A stretch of DNA of 64,000 nucleotides, from NCBI GenBank assembly GCA_965206015.1, contig CBDBIW010000015.1, positions 949,357 through 1,013,356 of the forward strand, given 5' to 3'. The notes beneath the pieces were generated by a model. It saw nothing but the letters and a program-made list of their open reading frames with translations. It was not told where the DNA came from and made no database searches. Below, piece by piece: positions 18,015 to 26,448 of the stretch; within the stretch, counting starts at the first letter, position 1, and every line of letters begins with the position of its first letter. The translations under genes and the position numbers were made by a program. The DNA comes from JAJCYL01 sp965206015 (GTDB lineage: Bacteria > Bacteroidota > Bacteroidia > Cytophagales > Cyclobacteriaceae).

Positions 18015-18120
18015 CGAGAATGGGAATAAAATGATGAGGCAACGTTAAAATAATTTAGTGCGCTGGTTAAGAAGCAGACATATTCGTAACTTGTGATTTG
18101 TTTCAAAATCATAAATAGAC

Positions 18121-20826
18121 ATGAAAAAGTTTTTCCTGATCATATTCGGTTTAATAATTGTGTTGTTGGCCACAGCCTTTATTCTTCCAATAATATTCAA
18201 GGATGATATCCAAAAAGCCTTGGATGCAGAAATTTCTAACAATGTAAGAGCAAAGGTTTATTATGACGCTGATAACTTAAACCTTACACTATTCAAAAAT
18301 TTTCCAAACATTACAGTTGGTATGGGTGACTTTGGTGTTGTCGGGATAGACCAATTTGAGGGAGATACCCTAATGTCTATGGGATACTTTGAAGTAGTGG
18401 CAGACATTATGTCTGTCATTAATGGTGAGCGAATAAATGTCAATAGTATAAGTCTGATCGAACCAGAAATATATGTGATCGTACTTGAAGATGGAACGGC
18501 CAATTATGACATCGCCATGACCTCAGGGGAACCGATTGCAGAAGAAGCTGCAGTTGACACCACAACCACTGCCTTTAATGTTGGCATCAATAAATGGAAA
18601 ATCGTGAACGGAGATCTACTCTACTATGACCAGACGATGGATTTCTACACCACCATTATGGGATTGAATCACAATGGAAGTGGTGACTTTACCCAAGACC
18701 TATTTGACTTGACCACCTTGACAACCATTGACTCATGGTCACTTGGTTTTGAAGGGGAGGATTATCTCTCTAACAGGAGGTTACTTGTTGATTTTACAAT
18801 GGCAATGGACCTTCCCAACAGAACATACACTTTTAAGCAGAACAGGATTGCTCTCAATGAATTTGGATTTGGGTTCGACGGTACCGTTTCAATGCCTGGA
18901 GATGACATTGGAGTGAATCTCACTTTTGATAGCGATGAGATTACCATTGTTAGCATACTTTCATTAATCCCAGGAACCTATCAGGAATATCTCAATGGTC
19001 TTGAGGCCAGTGGGAACATCAGCTTTGCAGGATTTGTCAAAGGAGTTTACAATGACAATTCTATGCCAGCCGTCAATGCCAAACTTAAAGTTGACGATGG
19101 ATATATCAAGTATGCAGAGTACCCAATTCCAATTGAGCAATTAACCATTGATTCGGAATTTAATGCACCCTCATCTGACCAGACTCAAACCAGCTTTAAT
19201 CTGAACACTTTTTCAATGCTTATGGACGGGGAAAAAGTCGAAGCAACCCTTGCCCTCAAAAATCTTGAGGACTACAACTGGAATTTTGGAATGAATGGCA
19301 ATTTAGACCTTGAAAAGCTGACTAAAGTGGTCCCTCTGGACAGTATGGAGTTAGAGGGGAAAATTAATGCGACTTTGCAAACCGCTGGAAAAATGTCTGA
19401 TCTGGATGCAGAACGTTATAATCTGCTCCCAACTTCAGGGACAATGAGTATTAATAATTTCAAGTTCCTCAGTCCGGACCTCCCCCAGGGATTTGGCATA
19501 GCCAATACAGAGATGTCCCTTGACCCGAGTAGTATTAAGCTCAGTGCATTCAGTGGTAACATAGGTAAGAGCGATATGCAAATGACTGGCTCTTTAGACA
19601 ACTATCTTGGCTATATACTTAATGAGAACGAAGTTATCAAAGGTGAACTACTCTTTTCTTCCAAAACATTTGATCTCAACGAATGGATGACCGAAGAGGA
19701 AGTTGCGGAGGTAGAGGTAGAAGAGGATACAACAGCACTGGAAGTAATTGAAGTACCTACTAATATTGATTTCATATTGAAGTCCAGTATAACTGAAATC
19801 CTTTACGACAATATGACCATCAAAGACCTTAAAGGGGATATAGTAATTCGAGATGGCCGTGTAAGCATGGAAGGCGTGGCATTCAATATGCTGAACGGAA
19901 GCTTTACAATGACCGGCTACTATGCGACCGGAGGCCTTGAAACGCCAATCTTCGATTTCGACTTGGGAATTAAAGATTTGTCCATTGCTGAATCGTACAA
20001 GACATTCAATACGATTCAAACACTAGCACCAATTGCTGAGAATATGACTGGTAATTTCTCCACTAATTTTAATATAGGTGGAGCTCTTGGAAACGACATG
20101 ATGCCACTCTACGGCCAACTTTATGGAGCAGGATTACTTGAAATAGTTCAGGCCGCCTATAAAGGTGATATGAAATTGATTGCTGCGGTCAATGGAGCAA
20201 CCAAATTAACCAAACTATCAGGGTCGGAAACTTCTACAGATGAAATTAGCCTTAAGGATGTATTGATGCAGGCTGAAGTAAAAGATGGTAGAATTCACCT
20301 TGAGCCATTTAACGTAGTCTTTGGAGGATATGAAACCACAATATCAGGGAGTAATGGAATTGACGGCAGTCTCGACTATATCATGGGTATGGATGTACCC
20401 ACCGGGAAGGTGGCAGCTGCGGCTAACAATTTGATAGCCTCAAAATTAGGGGGTGCAAGTTTAGTTGGTGATAGGGTGAAATTAAACCTCGGTGTTGGTG
20501 GAACCTATGATGATCCCAAGATCACGGTGAGGAGTGTTGAAAATTCAGGTGGAAGCTCACCTGCTGATGCTGCAAAAGCGAGACTTGCCACTGAAGCAGC
20601 TAAAAGAAAGCAACAGGCTGAAGACAGGGCAAAAAGAGAGATTGCAAGAGCTAAAGCCAGAGCCAAAGCTCAAGCTGATAAGGCCAAAGAGGAAGTCAGT
20701 AAAGTCAAGGATGATGTAACGCAAAAGGTAAAAGAAGAAGCCGAGAAATTGGTGGGTGACCAGGCAGATGATGTCAAAAATGCTGTAAAAGGACTGCTAA
20801 AGAAGAAAAAGAAAGGAGGCAAATAA
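18121..20826 (+). CDS. AsmA-like inner-membrane-anchored periplasmic protein
   Basis: AsmA/DUF748-like protein, 901 aa. An N-terminal anchor (residues about 4-26, FFLIIFGLIIVLLATAF) is followed by the family opening ILPIIFKDDIQKALDAEI. A long beta-rich body follows with repeated GTV-, LDL- and FSG-type strands, matching the groove-forming architecture of AsmA proteins thought to move lipids between envelope membranes. An acidic linker (EEEVAEVEVEED) is near 525. The final 85 residues are Ala/Lys/Arg-rich and coiled-coil-like, ending in poly-Lys. Lipid transport or outer-membrane maintenance is the family role; the specific substrate is unknown. The thiolase pseudogene lies directly downstream. 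Confidence 0.8.
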   Translation: MKKFFLIIFGLIIVLLATAFILPIIFKDDIQKALDAEISNNVRAKVYYDADNLNLTLFKNFPNITVGMGDFGVVGIDQFEGDTLMSMGYFEVVADIMSVINGERINVNSISLIEPEIYVIVLEDGTANYDIAMTSGEPIAEEAAVDTTTTAFNVGINKWKIVNGDLLYYDQTMDFYTTIMGLNHNGSGDFTQDLFDLTTLTTIDSWSLGFEGEDYLSNRRLLVDFTMAMDLPNRTYTFKQNRIALNEFGFGFDGTVSMPGDDIGVNLTFDSDEITIVSILSLIPGTYQEYLNGLEASGNISFAGFVKGVYNDNSMPAVNAKLKVDDGYIKYAEYPIPIEQLTIDSEFNAPSSDQTQTSFNLNTFSMLMDGEKVEATLALKNLEDYNWNFGMNGNLDLEKLTKVVPLDSMELEGKINATLQTAGKMSDLDAERYNLLPTSGTMSINNFKFLSPDLPQGFGIANTEMSLDPSSIKLSAFSGNIGKSDMQMTGSLDNYLGYILNENEVIKGELLFSSKTFDLNEWMTEEEVAEVEVEEDTTALEVIEVPTNIDFILKSSITEILYDNMTIKDLKGDIVIRDGRVSMEGVAFNMLNGSFTMTGYYATGGLETPIFDFDLGIKDLSIAESYKTFNTIQTLAPIAENMTGNFSTNFNIGGALGNDMMPLYGQLYGAGLLEIVQAAYKGDMKLIAAVNGATKLTKLSGSETSTDEISLKDVLMQAEVKDGRIHLEPFNVVFGGYETTISGSNGIDGSLDYIMGMDVPTGKVAAAANNLIASKLGGASLVGDRVKLNLGVGGTYDDPKITVRSVENSGGSSPADAAKARLATEAAKRKQQAEDRAKREIARAKARAKAQADKAKEEVSKVKDDVTQKVKEEAEKLVGDQADDVKNAVKGLLKKKKKGGK

Positions 20827-20827
20827 G

Positions 20828-21965
20828 CCCAGTAGTAATAAACGTTTGGAATACATCGGTAAGAAAGCCGTAGTTGTAGAAGGAACTCGCATTCCTTTTC
20901 TTGGATCTGGGACAAGTTACCAGTACCTCATGGCCTGTCAATTGGGAGCTATGGCCATACGTGGTCTCCTCACTAAAGCAGCGATTGAGCGGGCAATTTG
21001 TTAATCGGATAATCATGGGTACAGTGGTACATAACCTGCAAACCGCCAATGTCGCTCGAGAAGCAGCTCTAACCGCTGGAATTTCAAATACGACTCCTGC
21101 CCTGACAGTATCACAGGCCTGTATTTTAGCAAATACAGCTATCTCTCGCACGGAGTTGACCTGATTCGAGCAGGTCAGGCAGATGTTATTATAGCCGGAG
21201 GCACGGATTGTGTTTCTGACATCCCCATCATATTTAGAAAAAAACGAGGAAGAAGTTCTTCAATTCCCAGAAAATCAAGGGAGTTGGGGACATGATAAAA
21301 TTTGGATTGAGTCTTCATCCATCAGACTTTAAGCCAAAGGACACAACTACGATAGATTAGCTACACTTCGACCTGCCTTTGATAAGAAACACGGAACACT
21401 CACTGCAGGAATTCATCTTTTTTAACGGGACGGTGCTGCGGTGGTGCTGCGGCGGTGGTGCTGCTTATGTGCTGAGGAAAAGGCCAAAGAAATGAGCCTC
21501 CATGCAAAGGCAAGAATTAGACTGGAGACTATGTTTTCACAGGGCAAGACCCCAAATGAGGAACTCCTACTTGGCCCGGCCTATGCGACTTATCAAGTAC
21601 TTCAAAGACAAGGATTATCAATTAAAGACTTCGATGTTTTTGAATACCATGAAGCATTTGCTGCCCAGATTCTTACCAATTTGAAGTGCATTGATTCCTC
21701 AGCATTTGCCAAAGAGAAAATCAGGGCAACTGACAAATCAGGAGAAATAAATGAAGACAAATTCAACATTCATGGTGGCTCTCTTTCCCTCGGTCATCCA
21801 TTTGGTGCCACCGGTGCCCGATTAGTTACCACAGCCGTAAACAGACTGCAAAGAGAAGATAGTGAGCTGGCTATTCTGGCGGCATGCGCTGCCGGAGCAC
21901 ATGGGCATACAATGGTGTTGGAGAGGGTTGGCCAGCAAATACAACACTTCTATCCATGCCTATAG
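20828..21965 (+). pseudogene. degraded acetyl-CoA acyltransferase (FadI-like thiolase)
   Basis: Thiolase of the fatty-acid beta-oxidation type, recognisable across three frames. It starts with AVVVEGTRIPFLGSGTSYQ, loses frame near 20990-21005, and resumes with IIMGTVVHNLQTANVAREA and the active-site segment VSQACILANTAIS. It shifts again near 21150 (LIRAGQADVIIAGGTDCVS), then loses a large internal part. It returns with YDRLATLRPAFDKKHGTLTAG, and finally ALTxHGG-type C-terminal motifs (NIHGGSLSLGHPFGATGARL, the catalytic His, and CAAGAHG, the second Cys region) up to a stop at 21965. A slipped repeat at about 21427-21463 expands the codons of DGAAAVLLM. At least four lesions make it non-functional. 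Confidence 0.8.
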
Positions 21966-22053
21966 ACCTTCAAAAAATTTGACCACTAAAATACAACGCG
22001 TTATAATTATATTATATTTAATGGATTAACCGTTCAACTGAAAACTATCTAAT

Positions 22054-22518
22054 ATGCTCACTACATGCGGTCATCAAACGATAGAAAAAACTACTGAGGG
22101 TGTAAACTCACGGATAAAGGCTGGTCCTGTCATTTCAACTATAAATGATTCTTTTGGCCAGCTAAAGAAGAAGCCGCCATTTGCTGGAGATGGCTATTAT
22201 TTTTGGGAAGACAATATTGAAGCCGGTGAATGGTGGGGCAAAGTCCATTATGCTAATAAAGGAAAGGAGTTTAGAATTTTTGGGATCAATTTCTTACTTA
22301 GATATGATGACGATTCGTTTTTAGATCTGGTTGGAAATAGACAGCATCTGAGATTAATTCAAAAGATCATCGTCAAACTCAAAAAATCAATGAAATGTGA
22401 TGATTGGAAACTACACCAATTCATAATGTTTCTGCGAAAGAAGAACCATGAAGGAAAAATTAAGTTTCCATATAAAATAATGAGATTCAATGATCAAAAT
22501 TTAGACATTGCTAATTAA
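22054..22518 (+). pseudogene. possible ADP-ribosyltransferase-like gene interrupted by IS1
   Basis: Frame of 154 codons whose last five (DIAN and stop) are encoded by the end of an IS1-family element. The central GYYFWEDNIEAGEWWGK segment recalls the GxYFWED...A..WA pattern of small Bacteroidota proteins with a proposed NAD-binding, ADP-ribosyltransferase-like fold. That assignment is from memory and weak. After removing the element and one target-site copy, the frame continues as NAKFQKRIYLSDKKNRAIL at 23253. The neighbourhood is a decayed mobile region, consistent with a toxin- or defense-like gene, but no function is shown. Confidence 0.4.
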
Positions 22519-23244
22519 ATACAGTTAATATTTCATTTCGATGATGCATCAAAAGCAAAACGGATAAAGTAAGCATCTCAATACTTTTTGAACAGCTCTT
22601 TGATTTTCTTCTCATTCTTGCCAAAAAATGCCTGAACAAGCTATTATAGCCTTCTACGGTAAAAGTTTCTGCTTTTGATTGAATGTGTTTGTCTTTAGGG
22701 ACCATGTGCTCGTATGACTTCCAGTAATCACTTGCTAGAGTATTCATCTGGTTAGTGCCTATTAGCCCCCAGAGCTTTTTTGCTGTCTCAGTACTTCTGT
22801 CGCCAATAACGAAATTGATGAACTTTTTCCCATATCGATCAACAGCAATCCAAATCCAGCAATAGTTTCTTTGTTTCCAATGTAGCTGTGCATCTGGTCA
22901 AGCTCTACGAAATCCACTTCGAAACCGCTATTGGACAAGGACTGCACTTCTTGGCCAAAACCCCTTATCCAGTTTAACACAGATACATTGCTCACGTTGA
23001 GTATTCTACCGATTGACCGAAAACCCAACCCTTCAAGATATAATTGCAGGGCGTATTTTTTCAACTCTTTTGGTTTGGCCGTAGATTTTTGTTGTACCGT
23101 ATAGTGGTAGCCGCATTTTTTACACTTATACCTTTGTTTTCCTTTTATCTTGCCGGATTTAATGACAGCACGGTTTGAACACTTAGGGACAATTCATGGC
23201 TTTTTTCTGTAAAAATAAGAAAACTATATATAATTAGCAATACC
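22504..23244 (-). mobile_element. IS1-family insertion sequence (decayed)
   Basis: A 741-bp element. Its ends carry an 11-bp perfect inverted repeat (ATTGCTAATTA at 22507-22517, TAATTAGCAAT at 23231-23241). The right end begins GGTATTGC when read inward, like IS1-family ends. Flanking 8-mers AAAATTTA (22496-22503) and AGAATTTA (23245-23252) differ at one base and fit the 8-9 bp duplication IS1 makes. The transposase gene fills most of it but is frameshifted. It lies inside the preceding gene. Confidence 0.75.
22511..23197 (-). pseudogene. IS1-family transposase with two frameshifts
   Basis: The reading order resembles a fused InsA-InsB. It has a zinc-finger N-terminus (CPKCSN...YKCKKCGYHYT), the helix-turn-helix LYLEGLGFRSIGRILNVSN, the catalytic region (ELDQMHSYIGNKE, then IAVDRYGKK), and the C-terminus with ASDYWKSYEHMVPKDKH and FRHFLARMRRKS. 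One extra C near 23186 shifts the frame just after MNCP. One missing A near 22865-22873 shifts it after GNKE. The second break is not at a canonical IS1 A6C slippery site, so I read both as inactivating mutations. Confidence 0.8.
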
Positions 23245-23252
23245 AGAATTTA

Positions 23253-23342
23253 AATGCTAAGTTTCAAAAACGAATTTATTTAAGTGATAAAAAAAATCGA
23301 GCGATTTTGAATCCATTTTATATTATTTGCGTTTTCGAGAAG
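23253..23342 (+). pseudogene. displaced 3' part of the IS1-interrupted gene
   Basis: Read in the frame that continues the 22054 gene after precise removal of the IS1 element, this segment encodes NAKFQKRIYLSDKKNRAIL then NPFYIICVFEK. It is lysine-rich like the upstream part, and no stop intervenes. It meets the 3' end of the BRO gene from the other strand, so its original end is probably lost. Confidence 0.45.
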
Positions 23343-23713
23343 CACAACTTACTTTTAAATACCTTTACTTCCTCTTCACGCTGGCGTAGTGGATATCTCC
23401 TGATGGCTGGAAGCACCGCGGAGGTTATCCACCGGATAAACTTCTTCGCTTCAGGCTTTCTGCTCTTGCTCTCAAAAATCATCTGGTATAAGCCTGACTC
23501 ACTCACTATTAGCACTGCTTCCCTGCCTCCGCTTCCAGCCATATCTATTGAATCGAACCCCTTTTCTGAAGGATCTAATTCTTTTGTTGCATCGTATACA
23601 TTAACCACATCAAGGGCATAGCATAGGTCTTTGGCCACAAACCACGGCTCACCGGCCACATACAGCATCCGCAGTCCGCCAAAATCTTCGTGTTTTAATA
23701 GCTCAGTATTCAT
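23318..23713 (-). CDS. BRO-N domain phage antirepressor-like protein (short)
   Basis: 131 aa with a complete BRO-N domain: GGLRMLYVAGEPWFVAKDLC near residues 12-31, ALDVVNVYDA, then SESGLYQMIFESKSRKPEAKKF and RWITSAVLPAIRRY at 80-107. Such proteins are DNA-binding antirepressors or regulators in phages. Proteins of this type usually continue with a second C-terminal domain. Here only about 24 residues follow and end in KTQII, so the C-terminus is probably truncated. The start overlaps the end of another phage gene fragment. Confidence 0.75.
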   Translation of the reverse strand: MNTELLKHEDFGGLRMLYVAGEPWFVAKDLCYALDVVNVYDATKELDPSEKGFDSIDMAGSGGREAVLIVSESGLYQMIFESKSRKPEAKKFIRWITSAVLPAIRRYPLRQREEEVKVFKSKLCFSKTQII

Positions 23714-23882
23714 GACTCTTGTCTTGCTTTAGTTCCAACTCCTTAAAGGCAATGGCCGTGGCGCGTATCTCCTGAGCCAGTTCCGAATTGCGGTGAAAGC
23801 GCAGTGCCAGATAGATGTTTTCTCGGGTGCAGTTTGGAAAAGCCGCTTTAAGATCCTGCAATACCGGACGAGAAACATGTAT
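23703..23882 (-). pseudogene. C-terminal fragment of an unknown phage gene
   Basis: Minus-strand frame with no start, ending in a stop that overlaps the BRO start by 11 bp. It reads LQDLKAAFPNCTRENIYLAL and then RFHRNSELAQEIRATAIAF, a helical, protein-like sequence that I cannot assign. It begins abruptly at about 23870, where the opposite strand starts to encode the repressor fragment. That points to a deletion or inversion joint. Confidence 0.5.
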
Positions 23883-24178
23883 TTGCGGTAAATGATGTGA
23901 AAGACGGGTATACTTATATTATTGTAGAAGACACAGACGGGGTGCTTTGCAAGCGGCTCTATCGCCTGGGTGAAGACTGGCAGATTGTCTCTGATAATCC
24001 CATCCACAGACCCTACAATAGAAAAAGCAGCCGGATCATTGCCTTTTTCAAAGCTTTTTGTCGCTGGTCGTACGATTTTAGAAACTACCACGATGACGTA
24101 CGGGCAGATATCCAGCAGCTCAAAACCGACATTCAGCAGCTAAAAACCGACATTCAGCAGCTCAAAGGCAAAAGATAA
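23870..24178 (+). pseudogene. C-terminal fragment of an S24-family phage repressor
   Basis: Plus-strand frame (103 codons) reading FAVNDVKDGYTYIIVEDTDG, VLCKRLYRLGEDW and IVSDNPIHRPY. This is the typical C-terminal half of LexA/CI-like S24 peptidase repressors: the strand with the catalytic Lys region (KRLYR) and the VSDNP end motif. The N-terminal DNA-binding domain and catalytic Ser are missing. It ends in three 7-residue repeats (DIQQLKT) that look like an added coiled coil. A start at 23897 (MKDGY) would give 93 aa, but a functional repressor is unlikely. Confidence 0.6.
24107..24169. repeat. three 21-bp tandem repeats coding a heptad
   Basis: Three near-identical 21-bp units (24107-24127, 24128-24148, 24149-24169) encode DIQQLKT, DIQQLKT and DIQQLKG. 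The unit equals one coiled-coil heptad. Confidence 0.9.
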
Positions 24179-24852
24179 AACAAATTGTACAGGTTTCTCC
24201 TGAGTCTATTTTAGATAGTTTTAATTTAACTATCTGATAATCAGTATTTTAAATTAAATACTCATTCAATACTCGGGGGAAGTTATCGGAGGAATACCAT
24301 TCAAAAGGGGGAAGTTCGGGCGTTTTATCTCCGTTTTTTGGCGTTTTAAGTCCAAAAAAGGGCAATGGTTGTTCCTTTATCACGTGATTTTCTCATGAAA
24401 GTGAACAACCATTTGAACAACCAATAAGAACAACCAATCCAAAAAACGGGAATTTTTGTATGTCGTTTCCAGGTAAGAAAATAGTAAGGCTATGAGGCTT
24501 TTTTCAGGGCATCATCATAGCCATATTGGCCGATAAGAAAGGTATTTTTAGCCTTTAGAGGGTATTTTTAGACGTTTTTAGGGTAGAAGTGGTAATTAAG
24601 AGGTACTTATTAAGCAAGCACGTTTATAAAGCGGTAGTGGAGTGATACTAAAATGATACTTTTCGGTAAAAATGCACAATTCGTTTTTTTAATGGAAGGT
24701 CATCGTGTTTGCTTAAAAATCGCCCTTTATTAGTGTTTAAAAGCTGTTTTTAGCCCTTTTTGGCTTTGCCCTTTTTATGTACTATTTGTTTTAGGGGGGG
24801 TAGTACCTGGTAAAAGAGTTTTTGAAACAGGCACATAATCTATGAACATTAA
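24179..24852. other. gene-free prophage-control-like stretch
   Basis: About 670 bp without a supportable gene. It is AT-rich and contains the GAACAACCA site cluster (24364-24436) and repeated GTATTTTTAG words near 24540-24580. It is probably the former control region of the decayed prophage. Confidence 0.5.
24364..24436. promoter_or_regulatory. operator-like cluster of GAACAACCA sites
   Basis: An 11-bp perfect inverted repeat (AATGGTTGTTC at 24364-24374, GAACAACCATT at 24403-24413) is followed by two more direct GAACAACCA copies at 24415-24423 and 24428-24436, spaced 12-13 bp. The spacing is near one helical turn. It fits a phage repressor operator or a small iteron array. Confidence 0.5.
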
Positions 24853-25095
24853 TTTCAGAGGGACAGGCTGCTGTCTGACGGTTCTAATCAGCAGATTGCC
24901 GAATATGGCCCCGTCTATATTGCTAAACTTACAAAATGGAGAAAGCGACCCCCCCCCCTTAAAATCAATTTTCAGCAAGACAAACTGATTAGTGCCCAAT
25001 TGAAATACCTGAAACTGAGAACCTACCACGAAAAAGTTAAGGCAGAATTATATTATGCCTCTGGTACGATGATTCTGAATGTTAATACTTTGTGA
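24853..25095 (+). pseudogene. 3' remnant of an unknown gene with a C10 tract
   Basis: Open frame of 80 codons without a clear start, reading IAEYGPVYIAKLTKWRK, then a Pro run coded by ten Cs (24949-24958), then KINFQQDKLISAQLKYLKL and YYASGTMILNVNTL. The last part looks like a real protein C-terminus, but no family is recognised. It ends about 80 bp before glyA. It may be host or prophage debris. Confidence 0.3.
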
Positions 25096-25122
25096 GCTGA
25101 ATGAAAGTGAGCTGTAACAGCG

Positions 25123-25153
25123 TTGCATATCTCACCCCCTTCACATAATTTTG
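25123..25153 (+). promoter_or_regulatory. Bacteroidota-type promoter for glyA
   Basis: TTG (25123-25125), 20 nt, then TAATTTTG (25146-25153). The predicted start near 25160 leaves a leader of about 17 nt before the ATG at 25177. Confidence 0.6.
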
Positions 25154-25176
25154 GCCTCCTATTTTAAGCCCGCCCT

Positions 25177-26448
25177 ATGCAAAGAGATACAAAGATTTTT
25201 GACCTGATCAAAAAAGAAGGAGACCGCCAGGAATTTGGCATTGAACTTATTGCTTCCGAGAATTTTGTTTCACCGCAGGTGATGGAAGCAGTGGGTACAT
25301 GCCTGACAAATAAATATGCGGAAGGACTTCCCGGGAAGAGATATTACGGAGGGTGTGAAGTTGTTGATATGATTGAGCAGGAAGCTATAGATAGAGCGAA
25401 AGAATTGTTCGGAGTAAACTGGGCAAATGTTCAGCCGCATTCTGGTGCGCAAGCGAACGCTGCGGTAATGTTGGCTGTACTTAAGACTGGTGATACTATT
25501 CTCGGGTTTGATTTATATCATGGCGGACACTTAACTCATGGATCCTCAGTGAATTTCTCTGGAAAATTGTATAGGCCGACCTTTTATGGAGTAGAAGAAG
25601 AAACAGGCCAGATAGATTGGGACAAGTTGGAAAAGACAGCAATGAGAGAAAAACCCAAATTGATTATTACTGGTGCCTCAGCTTACAGTCGGGAATGGAA
25701 TTATAAAAAACTAAGAGAAGTTGCGGATCAGGCTGGAGCCTTGCTAATGGCTGACATTGCCCATCCGGCGGGCCTAATTGCCCGTGGGCTATTGGACGAC
25801 CCATTGGAATATTGTCATTTTGCAACTACAACGACTCATAAGACTTTAAGAGGACCCAGGGGTGGAATGATTATGATGAGAGAAGATTTCGAAAACCCTT
25901 TTGGTCTCAAAAATCCTAAAGGAGAGCTTCGAATGATGTCAGCGTTGTTAGATTCCGGTGTTTTCCCCGGAACCCAGGGAGGCCCATTGGAACATGTAAT
26001 TGCCGCAAAAGCGATTGCATTTGGCGAAGCCCTTACTGATGAGTTCATGGATTATGTTTTACAGGTAAAAAAGAACGCCCAGATAATGGCTAAGGCCTTT
26101 ATGGACCGGGGCTATAAAGTCATTTCAGGAGGCACAGACAATCACATGATGCTGATCGACCTGCGGCCGAAAAATCTGACAGGCAAAATTGCTGAAAATA
26201 CATTGGTGAAGGCTGATATTACCATCAATAAAAATATGGTACCCTTTGATGACAAGTCACCTTTCGTAACTTCGGGAATGCGAGTTGGTACAGCAGCTGT
26301 AACAACTCGAGGGATGAAAGAGCCTGAAATGGAAAAGATCGTCGAATTGATCGATGATGTACTGATATATCATGAAAACGAGGGCAAAATTGCCGTAGTC
26401 AAAAAAGAGATTAATTCATGGATGAAGACTTTTCCCCTGTACCAGTAG
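25177..26448 (+). CDS. glyA: serine hydroxymethyltransferase
   Basis: PLP enzyme converting serine and tetrahydrofolate to glycine and 5,10-methylene-tetrahydrofolate; cytoplasmic, 423 aa, full length. The family motifs are intact: IELIASENF near residues 22-30, NKYAEGLPGKRYYGG near 46-60, and the PLP lysine in TTTTHKTLRGPRGG near residue 223. It has its own promoter and leads a cluster with tatC (31-bp overlap) and rpiB, so the three are probably co-transcribed. Confidence 0.97.
   Translation: MQRDTKIFDLIKKEGDRQEFGIELIASENFVSPQVMEAVGTCLTNKYAEGLPGKRYYGGCEVVDMIEQEAIDRAKELFGVNWANVQPHSGAQANAAVMLAVLKTGDTILGFDLYHGGHLTHGSSVNFSGKLYRPTFYGVEEETGQIDWDKLEKTAMREKPKLIITGASAYSREWNYKKLREVADQAGALLMADIAHPAGLIARGLLDDPLEYCHFATTTTHKTLRGPRGGMIMMREDFENPFGLKNPKGELRMMSALLDSGVFPGTQGGPLEHVIAAKAIAFGEALTDEFMDYVLQVKKNAQIMAKAFMDRGYKVISGGTDNHMMLIDLRPKNLTGKIAENTLVKADITINKNMVPFDDKSPFVTSGMRVGTAAVTTRGMKEPEMEKIVELIDDVLIYHENEGKIAVVKKEINSWMKTFPLYQ

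Noticed and set aside
22860..22880. Programmed frameshift in the IS1 transposase
   Set aside because: The site lacks the A6C or A-AAG slippery layout in the right frame, and a second frameshift exists upstream, so mutation is more likely.
23729..24091. A 120-codon minus-strand frame opposite the repressor tail
   Set aside because: It is the antisense of clear S24 repressor sequence; only the other minus frame (23703-23882) is protein-like.
24107..24169. CRISPR array or iteron origin
   Set aside because: The units are adjacent 21-bp coding repeats with no spacers, and they encode a heptad.
24775..25029. An 84-codon minus-strand frame with a poly-Gly part
   Set aside because: The poly-Gly comes from the C10 run read backwards; the plus-strand frame is more protein-like.
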